Positions 19,380-30,474 are shown, counted from the stretch's first letter. The stretch: DNA of 64,000 nt from Heligmosomoides polygyrus polygyrus (GCA_947396885.1 OX377204.1:18421706-18485705), one strand, 5' to 3'. The notes: generated by a model not told the origin, from the sequence alone. A program made the numbers and translations.

Positions 19380-19960
19380 GATTTACTCAAGCTAGGAAAG
19401 TGCAAGTTTCAAGTTACTTAATACAATGATGCGTAACTTAAAAAATCTATGACCAGGTCCGGGTCCTAGATTTTTTAACTTACAGGTACATGCAAGTAAT
19501 TTACTTAATTTTTATTCTCGCAAGTAGCTTACTTAATTTTTGAAAGTTGCAGGTAATTTGTAATGTCGCAAGTAGCCTACTCCGTTTTGTAGCTCCTAAA
19601 AAACGTACATAAAAGCTTGCGTAGCCTAAACCTAGCGACTGCTAGCTTCTTTCAAGTAACTTGCGCACCGATAACTAACTTGTTTGCAAGCGTACGTTAC
19701 CTACGACTTTAAGCCTGAATCATGACGGTTGCTAGTTACTTACGTGCATCTTTTCACGCCCTGCGTAAAAAGGGCGTGAAAAGATGCACGTAAGTAACTA
19801 GCAACCAACCCTAACGAATGCTAGTAGCTTGCAACTAACTTACGCATTTCCAGATAACTTACTTGCAAGCTTACTTTGGTTATATGCGAACCTAAAGCTT
19901 GTAAGTACCTTTCATAGCATATCTAAAGCACGCAAGTAACTAGTCTAGAATTTTCTGAGA
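19380..19960. repeat. CAAGTAACTTAC-rich, hairpin-forming block
   Basis: About 580 bp made largely of scattered variants of AAGTAACTTAC and GCAAGTA in both orientations, with no coding content. It holds one perfect hairpin (19727-19806) and a shorter one around 19438-19480 (TTAAAAAATCTA pairing with TAGATTTTTTAA). Confidence 0.65.
19727..19806. repeat. Perfect 35-bp inverted repeat, 10-base loop
   Basis: Left arm 19727-19761 and right arm 19772-19806 are exact reverse complements; the loop is TGCGTAAAAA. The arms begin GGTTGCTAGTTACTTACGTG. Confidence 0.95.
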
Positions 19961-19986
19961 AAGGTAAGTTTCATCACTCCGACGTC

Positions 19987-20966
19987 GTCGGTCGTCAGCC
20001 ATCTATAGTCCCACCCACCACTTCTACTGCTTTCAATAGAGAAATGTACAATGTAGCGGTCGTCCGGCCAAAAGCAGTGTATGGCGAATTGCCTGCGACT
20101 AAAGAAGTTGAAACGCGCCCCAACGAGACGAAGATGCTGCGCTGGACGGCTGGACCGCATACGCGCATGGATCGCATACGAAACGATGCTATTCGGCAGA
20201 AGTTCGGTGTCGCGCCGATAGCGGACAAGATGCGCGAAGCTCGCTTGCGATGGTACGGTCACGTTCTATGTGGAAAAGAAGACCGCGCCCGTAAGATAGG
20301 CCTTGAGTTGGAAATGTCAGGAAAGCGCCCTGGAGGGCGTTCGAAACAGCGCTGGTCTGACCGTTACATATGGACTTGAAAGTAGTGGGTATCCACCTTG
20401 ATCAAGCGCAGGATCGGGAAAGGTGGCGTCATGATACTAGGAAAGCAGTCCCTCTACCAAGTGGGGCCGGCCAATGAAGAAAAAAAAGAAGAAGTACAAC
20501 GTAGCCTTAGCATTTTCGGATGATCGCAAGATTCGAGCGTTAATATATCCATTTGATATATCACTGGGCAGAAGCAAGCTTTAAAGTCTAAGTCTTAAAA
20601 AAAAACATTTGATTAATGCCTTAATTATTCTTTTATATTACAAATAAAATATAATAAAATTAATTTACAATATGCAAATGATTTATTTGTTAAAAAGTTA
20701 TAAATAACTATAAAATTTGAGGTTATAAAAACAATAAGTTATAAAAGTAGAAATAAAAATACCTCAACTTATAATTTAACAGATGTAATACAACAAAATA
20801 TAATTTTCTAATATGAAAAAGAAAACAGTCAACAACAGAATTGTCCGCATGATGCTTTGTAAACAAGACTAGTCACAGATGAGGGATTTGTCTCTCTCTG
20901 TAAATGTTCCGGTTGAAACGTTGTTGCATTCAGCTCACAGATCTTTATAGATGGCTGACGACCGAC
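19987..20966. repeat. Interval bounded by a 21-bp perfect inverted repeat
   Basis: 19987-20007 (GTCGGTCGTCAGCCATCTAT plus one base) is the exact reverse complement of 20946-20966. The 980-bp interval holds an RTE fragment and AT-rich DNA. It may be a DNA element with short ends. I see no target duplication. Confidence 0.5.
20044..20495 (+). pseudogene. RTE 3-prime fragment
   Basis: 5-prime truncated copy of the RTE C-terminus. It reads ETKMLRWTAG, then RMDRIRNDAIRQKFGVAPIA, LREARLRWYGHVLCG-like and KRPGGRSKQRW, then ends in a GAA-rich tail near 20485-20495. It is closer to the 28-kb copy than to the 12.6-kb one (IRNDAIRQKFGVAPIADKMR is shared). Confidence 0.85.
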
Positions 20967-22064
20967 GGAGGCTTCATAGATTTCCAAGTGTGGATCACGG
21001 CTTTCGACACTTACCCGTCCTCCAGTTGTTCTCTTGCAGACGAGACAAAGTCGCTGGTGAACTTCTGCAATGGCTCCACCACCTCACCTCTGTCGATCGG
21101 TTTGGACTGAAATAAAACAAAGTCAACTCTTTAAGAATACATTATAAAAATCTATGACTGATCTGTCCTTGTTCCCATTAAAGGTCACATAAAAAGTACC
21201 AACACACAGTTCTATTAATTTTTTTGCTTCATAGAATGGTTAGGTTCAGTAACTGGTGAGAACACAGGAGCTAACATCGGTGCTAGTTGCCTTTCATGAC
21301 CACATAAAAAATGCTAAACAATGTATAATATTAACCAAAAATAAAATCCTAGAAGAACTGTGCATCAGGTTTTAACCAATTCGTAGTTAGTTAAAATAAC
21401 AGTAGTTATTAGAACCTGTGGCTGCGAACCTGTGGCTTTATTGTGAAACCGGTCACCACTACTCTTTCGCCAACAATTGTTGTCAATGATTGCACCGGCA
21501 CGAAAAAATGACATAAGTAGATTATGTGTTTCTTAGCGATTTGGTTTTCGTTAGTCTCCTCTGAAAGGTCGACGAGCAGTACTTAATTTCGACTTCAACA
21601 AGATTGTAAATATCTCTTACGATTCCACCTCAACTGGTTGCGAAGACCACATCACCACCTTTCTGGGTGGCTTCAATTGTTGGTTGAAAATGAGGTCATT
21701 CGGAATGTGTGTTTACACCGTTAGCCGCTTGGATGAGCCGAGAAAGCCGCTGCTAAGCGACCGTTTCAGACAAACGAGGTTTTCCATGGAAGACATGTGC
21801 GATTCTAGGGTTTTTCATAGCTTTTCAACTTTCCTGTCGAGTCCTAAAAAGAATTGGACAGTGACAATTGAGAGTATAGCAATTCAGAATTCAGCATGAA
21901 AGAAAAGCAGCAAGCGTGTCTCTCTTCTTGTTCGGGTTTAGGCATGAACTCATTGTTAGTTAGACAGCTTTTGCTGAGTTTGTATAGTAGCACAGACTTC
22001 TATGTAGAGCAATAAAGAAGTAATGCGATCCTTGTTGGATTTTCAGTGAATTAATATGTGCATA
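20496..22064. other. AT-rich spacer
   Basis: 20590-20830 is strongly AT-rich. The rest carries no recognisable gene or repeat apart from the inverted-repeat arm at 20946-20966. Confidence 0.4.
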
Positions 22065-22350
22065 GGCGCGCGATAGCCTAATCGGAGGAGGCGCTGCTGT
22101 CGCGTGTACCCGATACCAGGAGTTCTTGATTCGGGTTCCCCTCCCAGGCCAACCAAGCCTTCTATCCCTCCTGGTTCGAAGACTTGGTACCAAACTTGTC
22201 TGCGCAGGATACATACACTGACCTTTTTATCGGCTGGCCACTGAAAGTCTTTTATATAGGAGAGATCTGCCTTCCCTCCACAACATCCCGTAGAAGCAGA
22301 ATGCGCGGCGTATCCCAACAGGAATTGATTAACACCGTCCTACATCCTTA
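22065..22350 (+). repeat. SINE-A copy (tRNA-derived)
   Basis: A full-length but diverged copy. Head ATAGCCTAATCGG (A-box-like), B-box region TTCGGGTTCCCC, body block GGCCAACCAAGCCTTC, and a CCGTCCTACATCCTTATG end. Confidence 0.85.
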
Positions 22351-22779
22351 TGCTTTAAAACGTATCTAGAATTTCGCGCCCGTTCCAAGTCGTCCCAAGG
22401 TACCGGATTCCGCCTAGGCAAACCTAGTGTGCTGTGTTTCTAGAAATCGGGGAATTTGCAACAGAATGGGATGTAGGGATTGTCTGCGATGCACAGACTT
22501 GTAAATTGTGCATTGGCTAACCTCTGTAAGTCGCCTCATAGGCTATAAACATACTCAAATTGCCACGATATCTGCACCTGACTTTTAGAGCCCAAGAATA
22601 CGCATAACAGCGTTCTACTTCAATTACTTTGACAGCCATAGCCGATCATAGAGCCTCGGCGTGCTTAATGCCGACTGCAATCACACTCGACCGCTAAGAA
22701 TATGCGGATGGCGTTTCACGATTACACACTACACTTGGAGTGTTTGAGTTGAGATACACCAAACGGAATATGGCAGATG
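22351..22779. other. No gene recognised
   Basis: No coding or repeat feature recognised. Confidence 0.3.
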
Positions 22780-22781
22780 TA

Positions 22782-23821
22782 CAGGGTGCGTAAAAAGTAT
22801 TGACGCAGTAAAAGACAGATGTGGAAATAGCAGTGCGCAGTAAGATTTAACATAAAGGATAAAGGATAAAGGACGGCGTTATTCAATCCGTTTTGGGATG
22901 CGCCACGCATTCTACTTCTACGTGATATCGTGTAGGCGATTTGAATGCGTATTTGGCCACACAATGACTTGCGGTGGTCCGCCGATGAACAAGTCAATGC
23001 ACTATCCTTCCCAGACAGGTCTGGTACCAATTCACCGACCCCGGAGGGATGGAAGGCTAGGTTGGCCTGGGCGGGAAATCTGAACCAGGAACCTGGTATC
23101 GGGTACACGTGACAGTCGGCGCCTCGTCCGACTGTGCTACACGCGCCCAAGATTTACCATAATCACTTCCAAAATATGGAAAACGATGTTGCAGACACAG
23201 TAGAATAACTCGCAATTGATATTGGTTCATTTACTGTGAACACAGAAGCTGAAACGACGAGGAAACTCATAGGCGGTGCGCCGCAAGTACTCTATGTACG
23301 TGGATTTCGTCCCGTGCTTTGAACAGAGCAGCATTGAGCGACTGGTCACTTCTGTTAGAAGCAGCCCAGACCTTATTCTCCAAAATCGCCTAAAAAGAGC
23401 CAACACCGGATTTGTGTTTAAGCTGTACTCGTCTATGTCGCTGTTCACACCTGTCGCTTTTGTCTGTTTGCTATCATCGGACAGAGACAGATAATTTTGG
23501 AATTGAACTTATCGTGCTTGAACATCTTGTAATCATCATCTGTTATGACAGAGCCGTAACTGACTTTTAGATTATTGACCTCTTTCCTCACCAACCCTTT
23601 CGAACAGCGCCTAGTTCTCTTGTTAAGGAAGTATGCAGCTCTTTGGGTAACAGACAAAAAATGCCACCGTAACGATGCCGATCATGTTTCTACAGTTTTT
23701 CGGTGATTGTTTTTTGAGCACAATACAGACAACAAAAATCACACACACAACACCTTGTGAAATAGAAAGAGAAGGCTGGAGCTGAAACAAAAGGAAGTGT
23801 CAATACTTTTTACGCACCCTG
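22782..23821 (-). mobile_element. maT-like (Tc1/mariner) element, copy 1, carrying a SINE
   Basis: TA-flanked (22780-22781, 23822-23823). The terminal repeats are CAGGGTGCGTAAAAAGTATT and its complement. Minus-strand relics of transposase remain: the C-terminal STYIEYLRRTAYEFPRRF at about 23250-23310, and a possible N-terminal piece at 23445-23657. SINE-A sits at 22856-23148 with its own target duplication. The sister copy at 51.4 kb has the same ends. Confidence 0.8.
22856..23148 (-). repeat. SINE-A copy inside the maT-like element
   Basis: Flanked by AAGATTTAACATAA (22842-22855) and AAGATTTACCATAA (23149-23162), a 14-bp target duplication with one mismatch. It shows the GGATAAAGGATAAAGG tail repeat on the plus strand and A-box complement CCGACTGTGCTA. 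Confidence 0.93.
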
Positions 23822-23823
23822 TA

Positions 23824-24933
23824 GAGTGTGATCAAATCACGCAAAACGTTTCCTATAAGCTAAAAATACTAAAAAATATTTGAAATTATTTAAATGGAAA
23901 AAACACAAAAACTAAATTGAAAAAGAAAACAATCGCCTACAACTAGTGAAACTCTATCTAAAAAATTTATTATCGACTTCAGAAGTAGGAGGAGAAGATG
24001 AAAAAAATGCAAGCTCTGCTTAAGGGGTTCTTAGAGCTGCCGATAATGAATTTGATATCCGTTTCAAGATTTCGGCCGATTACAGTTGGTTACGGCAGGT
24101 AAAGGTGAGTAAGACAGCTGACGTTTTGCGATCACCGATTCCGCCGACACTTCGTCTTACGGTTGCTTTAGATGCTGATCACGAATGTGGTATTTGTTTT
24201 AGAGATACGGTGGAGTACGGTAGGTGACCGTAGATATTGGTGAGTAAGGGTACTGGGTCATGATCCATGTCATACTTCGCATATGAGAAGCATGAGAGGG
24301 AAGCGCAGACTTTATGTTTCGGTGGCGAAATCGCGAGCTCGAGCAAACTTTTTCACCTACGGAAATTTAAGAGAGCTCAATCATATTTTGAGCACCACTG
24401 GGGACGTCTTAGGTCTATCTGCATGTTTTTTTTAAAGAAGCAGATTTTACGCGTACAATGAATTGCTTCAGTTGTATTTATTTGTTTTTGATTAAGTTTG
24501 TGGGTTTTTATCATAACATTGTATTTTCACGTGCGGCTTTAGTTCACGTCATGAATAAGTAAATAAATATAAGAACTATTTAGCTGCTCTCCGCGAATAT
24601 ATCTTTTCTGTCTTAAATTATCAGTTTTTCGTGCACCACTTTCTATTTCAAAATAGGAATTTGGAAAATAACTTCCCAGGTATGTGTAGAAACGAATCCA
24701 CTGACGTAGATAGCCTTACTCACCCTCCTATTGTAACCTATCGTAATCGGTCGAAATTTCGAAAACAGGTATCATTTTCGTGATCAAACCTCCAAGTAAC
24801 ACTTTTTTTGAAGTGTAGGCGAAATCGTGACACTAGCAAACAAATTCGTGACGTCACGAGCAATTTTCGCGAATGCACGGTGCAGTTCATTTTTGCACCA
24901 AAAATTGCTGTCTTCCAGCACTTTAAGACAAGC
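23824..24933. other. No gene recognised
   Basis: AT-rich spacer with no recognised feature. Confidence 0.3.
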
Positions 24934-25350
24934 TCTATAATCTCTGGTGGTGTAAAGGCGTAGAGCATTCCCACCCGGTCAGAGGGAGGTGCGGGTTCGA
25001 GTCCCGCGTGGCGCTAGAAGTTTTATTCGCAACAAAACATCGTTGTGAACCTTACCCCCTTACAACCTCGATACCAGCCAACTGAGGCTTAAAGAAACTG
25101 ATTTGAATTGTTTCTATCAAGACCATCAGCTTAGCTGGCTCCATGCTGATATCAGCGGCCAGCTCATCCCGGACACGGGTGGGTGCTAATCGGTCCCACT
25201 AGGTGTGGATGTTGCGTTCGATCGAACGGCGCCGGTGGTGTAAAGGCGTAGAGCATTCCCACCCGGTCAGAGGGAGGTGCGGGTTCGAGTCCCGCGTGGC
25301 GCTAGAAGTTTTATTCGCAACAAAACATCGTTGTGACAGTTCTATAATCT
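24934..25350 (+). repeat. Dimeric tRNA-headed SINE with 10-bp target duplication
   Basis: TCTATAATCT at 24934-24943 and 25341-25350 bounds the insert. Inside, a tRNA-like head of about 100 bp occurs twice in direct orientation (24946-25047 and 25229-25336), joined by about 180 bp. Each head has TGGTGTAAAGGCGTAGAGC (A-box type), GCGGGTTCGAGTCCCGC (perfect T-arm and B box) and a shared TTTTATTCGCAACAAAACAT tail. Confidence 0.75.
25227..25305 (+). repeat. tRNA-like sequence with partial acceptor stem
   Basis: GCGCCGG at the start can pair with GTGGCGC at the end over six positions; the T-arm is perfect. The anticodon loop is too long (about 11 bases), so this is a tRNA-derived head, not a functional tRNA gene. 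Confidence 0.5.
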
Positions 25351-25597
25351 GTGTTTCTTCAAGCAATAAAAATGCATTTTACAAAAATTTAAAGAGTCTG
25401 TCCACCTATCCACTTATTGGGGCAGCTAAATTAATTTCATTTAGGCTGACCAACTTGGCTTGAGAAAAAACAATTCGAGCTGAAAATGGTATGTGTGTAT
25501 CTCACACTCAGCAAAAGCTGGCTTTATCCACTATGACAAGCCAGCAACTCGACCTAATCAGTTGTTTCTCCTGTAGTTAGCCGAAATGTCGACGCCT
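25351..25597. other. No gene recognised
   Basis: Short spacer, including the sequence just beyond the donor of the candidate exon. Confidence 0.3.
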
Positions 25598-25599
25598 AC

Positions 25600-25755
25600 C
25601 TGCATGTCAGCGAGAAGTGTTGCGAGGGCATCGTCTTGAGCCGCGGGTCGAAACGTCTTCCGCGAGTGATCGGCCACCAGATTCGCTTTGATATCGGGCG
25701 GCTGACTGCTGCACACACAAACAAAACAGCACAGAAATATCAGAGAAGCAGACAT
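25600..25755 (-). CDS. Candidate first exon encoding a signal peptide
   Basis: On the minus strand an ATG (25753-25755) opens MSASLIFLCCFVCVCSSQPP, a typical secretion signal with a likely cut near the SS-Q. It continues with DIKANLVADHSRKTFRPAAQ and DALATLLADMQ, and ends at a strong donor, CAG|GTAGGC, in phase 0. If the donor is ignored the frame stops 13 codons later. The strand matches the ion-channel gene 13 kb downstream, whose own first exon is missing. A direct join is impossible because the phases differ, so at least one more exon would be needed. It could equally belong to a different secreted protein. Confidence 0.4.
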
Positions 25756-26474
25756 GCCATCTCAGATCAACTCACTGAAATCGGCACTTGTTTGCGGAAT
25801 AGAAACATTATGGAGAGTCGACGAGCGAAAAGAACGACAGAGATAAGGCAATTGAGAAGGCTGGATTCCAAGGAATTTCTTCTTCAAAATGAATAAAAAT
25901 TAGGAAAAAGACGAAGTATTCAAATTGAAAGAGAGTATGTTTATTCCAAAGTAGTCCTCTAGAGAGCGCCATGCACAAGTCAAAGCGATTCCGTGCAACC
26001 ATTCCACGTGTGACTCTCGATATTGGCACGTTGTTTTAAACGAGAACTCCTTTCAACGTAGCCATCATTGGTGCAGAACTTTGGGGTGGCTAGCGTTTCG
26101 GTGTTGTCGCCGCTTTGGATTAGCTAACTAAACCATCGCATGTGTTCTGTTCTGCTCTAAGAGTTCAATAGAGTATCTTCACAGTTTTCACTTCAAGGGT
26201 ATAGATGGTACAGATTTGCATATAGCAAATAAAGGAAAGGACTTATGTCTGGAGTCGAAGCAGATCCCTCTTAGTGGTCGTCCCTCACTACGCCTGCTAC
26301 TCGCGCTTCACACAGAGAGTATGCAAAACCTGCTGAGCCAGAAAATAGCTCAGGAATTCAGATATCTAGAAGCTGCACGTAGTCACTTTCCGGAAGAAGA
26401 ATCGATGCAGGAAGGAAGCGAGATAACTGCGCATCAGATGATGACAAGCAGATATCGGCTCTTCTCGGCATCAA
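25756..26474. other. No gene recognised
   Basis: The plus frame 26216-26659 is open but of unknown kind. It has no signal peptide or known domain. Confidence 0.3.
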
Positions 26475-26632
26475 CACCTACTATGTGTTGGTTGCCAACG
26501 AAGAGCTGCAAACGTACCCCTGACAGCATCATCCATCTGATATTTCTCAGCACACCTACTACGTGTTGGTTGCCAATGAAGAGCTGCAAACGTACCCCTG
26601 GCAGCATCATCCATCTGATATTTCTCAGCAAT
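26475..26632 (+). repeat. 78-bp tandem duplication
   Basis: Two units (starting 26475 and 26553) with few differences, each about CACCTACTA(T/C)GTGTTGGTTG to TTTCTCAGCA. The period is 26 codons, so open frames run through both units. Confidence 0.85.
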
Positions 26633-26714
26633 TTTGGCATTTCAAGCTGTCTAGGCTAAGGAAAAGCCTTATGGTGTGAAGAAGCATAGTCGTCGCATTG
26701 ACAAAGGGCAAACG

Positions 26715-26753
26715 AGACGTTATTCAATCCCTGAATGGGATGCGCCACGCATT
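26715..26753 (-). repeat. SINE-A 3-prime end fragment
   Basis: GACGTTATTCAATCCC then GGGATGCGCCACGCATT match the tail-proximal end of SINE-A; the rest is absent. Confidence 0.7.
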
Positions 26754-27223
26754 ATAATGCCTTCGCAGAGCGTAAGCGCAAACAATGTAGTTAAAGTCAG
26801 TAGTTCGCTCGCTGGTAGTTATAGTTGCCTGCTATCGTAGCTCTGCGAAGACAACTGGCACAATCTGTCGAGAATCAGAATAGGCAATATATGATATAAC
26901 ACAAAAACTATTGATAGATTGGATTGGAGAAATAAACATGAAAAACATGACTGACAAAGCAAAGCGAAGCAAATACGTGAATTTCCGGCACCTAGACAAG
27001 AAACACAAAAAGAGTAGTTCAACCAGCTTTTGAGTAAATTTTTAAAAGTACTGAGCCGCAGTTCTAGGTACCATCTGGCTAAGGTAGTGAACACCGAGAC
27101 GAATTTATATGAGAAGAGCTTTAATCTGATACCAGTGCAAGAAACAGGAGTCGCAAGCTCAAGCTTTTCAGATTTTGCAACAGTTCATTGACCAACAACA
27201 CACGTTTTGTCACACGGAGGACT
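26754..27223. other. No gene recognised
   Basis: AT-rich spacer with no recognised feature. Confidence 0.3.
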
Positions 27224-27234
27224 TGATAAATAAA

Positions 27235-27524
27235 AAGGATAAAGGACGGCGTTACTCAATCCCTTCTGGGATGCGCCAGCGTATTCTACGTCTACGGGGT
27301 GTCGTGGAGGCGATGTGAATGCGTATTGGGCCCTACAATGACTTGCGGTGGCCAGCCGATGAACAAGTCAGCGCTTTATCCTTCCCAGACAGGTCTGGTA
27401 CCAATTCACCGACCCCGGAGGGATGGAAGGCTTGGTTGGCCTGGGCGGGAAATCCGAACCAGAAACCTGGTATCGGGTGCACGCTGCAGTGGCGCCTCCT
27501 CCGACTGCGCTGCACGCGCCCACA
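27235..27524 (-). repeat. SINE-A copy with 11-bp target duplication
   Basis: TGATAAATAAA flanks both ends (27224-27234 and 27525-27535). A well-preserved copy: GGACGGCGTTACTCAATCCC at the tail side, TCCGACTGCGCTGCACGCGC at the head side. Confidence 0.95.
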
Positions 27525-27535
27525 TGATAAATAAA

Positions 27536-27904
27536 TAAAATAAATAAAGATACATTTCGAAACCCTTTTACAACAAAGCTACCTAAAACATCAGTTTATA
27601 GGTAGCTGAAAGAGTTCGAATGCATGAGAAAAGAAAAAGCTTTATGTGAGAAAACGTCATTCCAATTCTTATATGAATAGATTTTCAGAGAAAATGGCCT
27701 ACCACCATAAATTGGAAAGAAAGGCTTTCTGTATGCCAATAAGTTTCACTTCCCTAAAATGCATGCTTCGAGAACACCAGATCAAGCAGTCCGCACTGAA
27801 ATTGGAGAAGCACTCTTAATAGGCGATCTGAATGCTTCTCAAGAAGAATACGCTCGAAGAAATGGAAGAAGAAGTAGCGCAAAACATTCAGATTTGATAA
27901 AAGT
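27536..27904. other. No gene recognised
   Basis: No coding or repeat feature recognised. Confidence 0.3.
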
Positions 27905-28996
27905 TCTTTCGCCTCGACTCAAAAAACGAGAAACAGAAGCCGGTGCATATCGCCTTCCTCGACTTGGAGAAGGCCTTTGATGGCGTACCGCGTGAAGTGA
28001 TATGGTACGCCTTGCGACATCATGGAGTTCCTGAAGAGCTCGAGTGGGAGCGAATTCTCTACTCTTGTCCAAAGAGTCGAGTTCAAGCTGCAGCTGGAGC
28101 CTCGATGGAGTTTCCCATCTCTGTCGGGGTACATCAGGGTACTGCGCTTTCTCCACTCCTCTTTGTTGTCGTCATGGAGGCCATCACAAGAGATCTTCAG
28201 AACCCCATCCCTTGGACGTTGCTTTATGCTGATGACGTAATGCTCGCTAGCGAAGATAAAGATGAACTCGAGCGAATGGTGCAAGCTTGGTGTGATCGCT
28301 TGGAGTGGTTTGGACATAAATTGAACGTGAAGAAGACCGAATATCTAACGACGGACGTTACTGAGTCCAGCTCTATCAAGGTAAATCGAGCTCCCACGCA
28401 CTTCGGTCTTTAAGTACCTGGGATCAGCAGTCACGTCTGACGGCAAACTGATGGTCGAAGTGAATTCACGCGTGGGTGCAGCTTGGTCCAAGTGGCGCTC
28501 GTTGACTGGAGTGCTCTGCGATAGGAAGATACCAGAGCACCTGAAGTCGAAGATCTACAGAGCAGTCATCCGGCCAGTAGCAATGTACGGCGCTGAGTGT
28601 TGGCCTGCGATCAGGGAAGTTGAAACGCGCCTCAGCGTCATGGAGACGAAGATGCTGCGCTGGACGGCTGGAGTCACGCGCATGGACCGCATTCGAAACG
28701 ATGCTATTCGGCAGAAGTTCGGAGTAGCGCCGATAGCCGACAAGATGCGCGAAGCTCGCTTGCGATGGTACGGCCACGTTCTGCGTGGAAAGGAAGACAG
28801 CGTCCGCAAGATAGGCCTTACCTTCGAAGTAATAGGAAAGCGGCCTAGAGGGCGCCCGAAGCAGCTCTGGTTAGATACCTTACATGCGGACTTGAAGATA
28901 CTGGTGTTTACCCTGATCTAGCGCTGGATCGGGAAAGGTGGCGTCATAACACCAAAATAGCGGACCCCGCTACGATGCAAGACAAACGCTGAAGAA

Positions 28997-29027
<31 letters not shown>

Positions 29028-29044
29028 ATTATGATGATGATGAT
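27905..29044 (+). pseudogene. 5-prime truncated RTE element (RT and C-terminus)
   Basis: It begins inside the RT at EKQKPVHIAFLDLEKAFDGV (motif A). It keeps GVHQGTALSP, TLLYADDVMLASED (intact active site), LNVKKTEYLTTDV, then after a frameshift near 28395 KYLGSAVTSDG, METKMLRWTAG and KRPRGRPKQLWLDTL. The 3-prime end is a GAA tract (28990-29027) followed by GATGATGAT. The endonuclease is missing through truncation, the usual result of incomplete target-primed reverse transcription. Confidence 0.9.
28988..29044 (+). repeat. (GAA)n(GAT)n tail of the RTE fragment
   Basis: A simple-sequence tail at the 3-prime end of the retroposon, as in the other RTE copies. Confidence 0.85.
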
Positions 29045-29045
29045 G

Positions 29046-30173
29046 AATGTATTCATGAGAGAGTGTATAGAAGGTCAACGGTGTCCAGGACACGAATCCC
29101 TTTATTACACCGATTTTCTACGGACCCCGTAAGAACTTTTTAGCTTTGCAAGACTGTAGCACTGAGTTATTCAGCCGTTTTGTGACGTTTCAGAATCAAT
29201 CTGCAACGGGAGGTATCTTGTATAAGAAGGAGGAGTTACTGCTACAAGGAATCATTCAATGCAAATACAAGGCCCAAGCTGAAGATGTTCAGCGTTGGAG
29301 GGACTTTAATCGACACAAATCCCTCGCTTTGCGATTTACAAGGCTTATCATTCAGCACTTTCTTGGAGCCTTTCTCCATGTTCCTTATGGGTTTAAGACA
29401 TTTCGCTTATTTTGGATGCACTTGAAAGGCAAAGGAACATGGTCGCGTGAGTAGAAAGATGGGCTAAGCAGTGAACAACATCTTCAGAAAACGCGAACAA
29501 AAACGCTGCGAAAAACAAACCCTCACCGACTGGGAGGAGATGCATCTAAGGAGAATGGGTGGAGTCGGTCAGTCGTTCACAGAGCGTCCGCGTGTTCTCT
29601 GTGGAGCTGCTGAAGGCGTCCGATGGCGATGTGAATTATTGAATACACGGCTGACGGCCAGTACAATGACTTTCTGACGAGTGAATGAGCTCGCGAGCGA
29701 AGATTTCGCAGCCCTGGGCCGAGTTCGACCCGGAGGGCCGCACGACAACGAGACGCCTCCACTTCAGCGAAAGGACATAAGGAGATAAAGGCATAGCGTT
29801 CGGATTTCACCTGTTCAACTGCTCTGAACCATGTCTAGGGCAAACCTTGGATGTAGAGGCCGAAGAATAGGCACATAACACAGGGCTGGCTTTGGTCGTT
29901 TCTATGCAAATTCTGAGTAAATAGGAATCTGATCTCATTGGATCTCTTGGCCATAACCTGTTCTGCTAAAAGAGCTAAGCGGACCTATTTTCTGCCGTGA
30001 GGGGAGTAAACTAGAAAAGTAGGTGCTATAAAGAAATGACAGATCTTTTTTAGCATGCATGCATTGAATCTGATCTTTATTATGATCTTATTATTGATTT
30101 TATTACATTTTCCACCCATTCTACAACAGCAGTATGTTATGCTTAGCATTAGTTATGGCACATTCTCTGTAGT
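29046..30173. other. No gene recognised
   Basis: Open frames at 29146-29454 and 29471-29677 show no recognised domain or splice support. Confidence 0.3.
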
Positions 30174-30185
30174 GCACTTAATAAG

Positions 30186-30474
30186 GATAAGGATAAAGGA
30201 CGGCGTTACTCAATCCCTTCTGGGATGCGCCAGTGCATTCTACTTCTACGGGATGTCGTGGAGGCGACATGAATGCGTATTTGGCCATACAATGACTTGG
30301 GTGGCCAGCAGATGAACAAGTCAGCGCTTTATCCTTCCCAGACGAGTCTGGTACCAATTCATCGACCCCGGAGGAATGGAAGGCTTGGTTGGCCTGGGCG
30401 GGAAATCCGAACCAGGATCCTGGTATCGGGTGCACGCGACAGTCGCGCCTCCTCCGACTGCGCCACACGCGCCC
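30186..30474 (-). repeat. SINE-A copy with 12-bp target duplication
   Basis: GCACTTAATAAG at 30174-30185 and 30475-30486. The tail GGATAAGGATAAAGG repeat lies on the left, the head complement TCCGACTGCGCCACACGCGC on the right. Confidence 0.95.

Noticed and set aside
24961..25018. tRNA gene
   Set aside because: The T-arm is perfect, but the anticodon loop is about 11 bases, the D-stem is poor and the 5-prime acceptor strand is missing; repeated copies point to a SINE head.
26216..26659. BEL/Pao-type protein fragment
   Set aside because: A phrase in an alternative frame vaguely resembled an LTR-element region, but no catalytic motif supports it.
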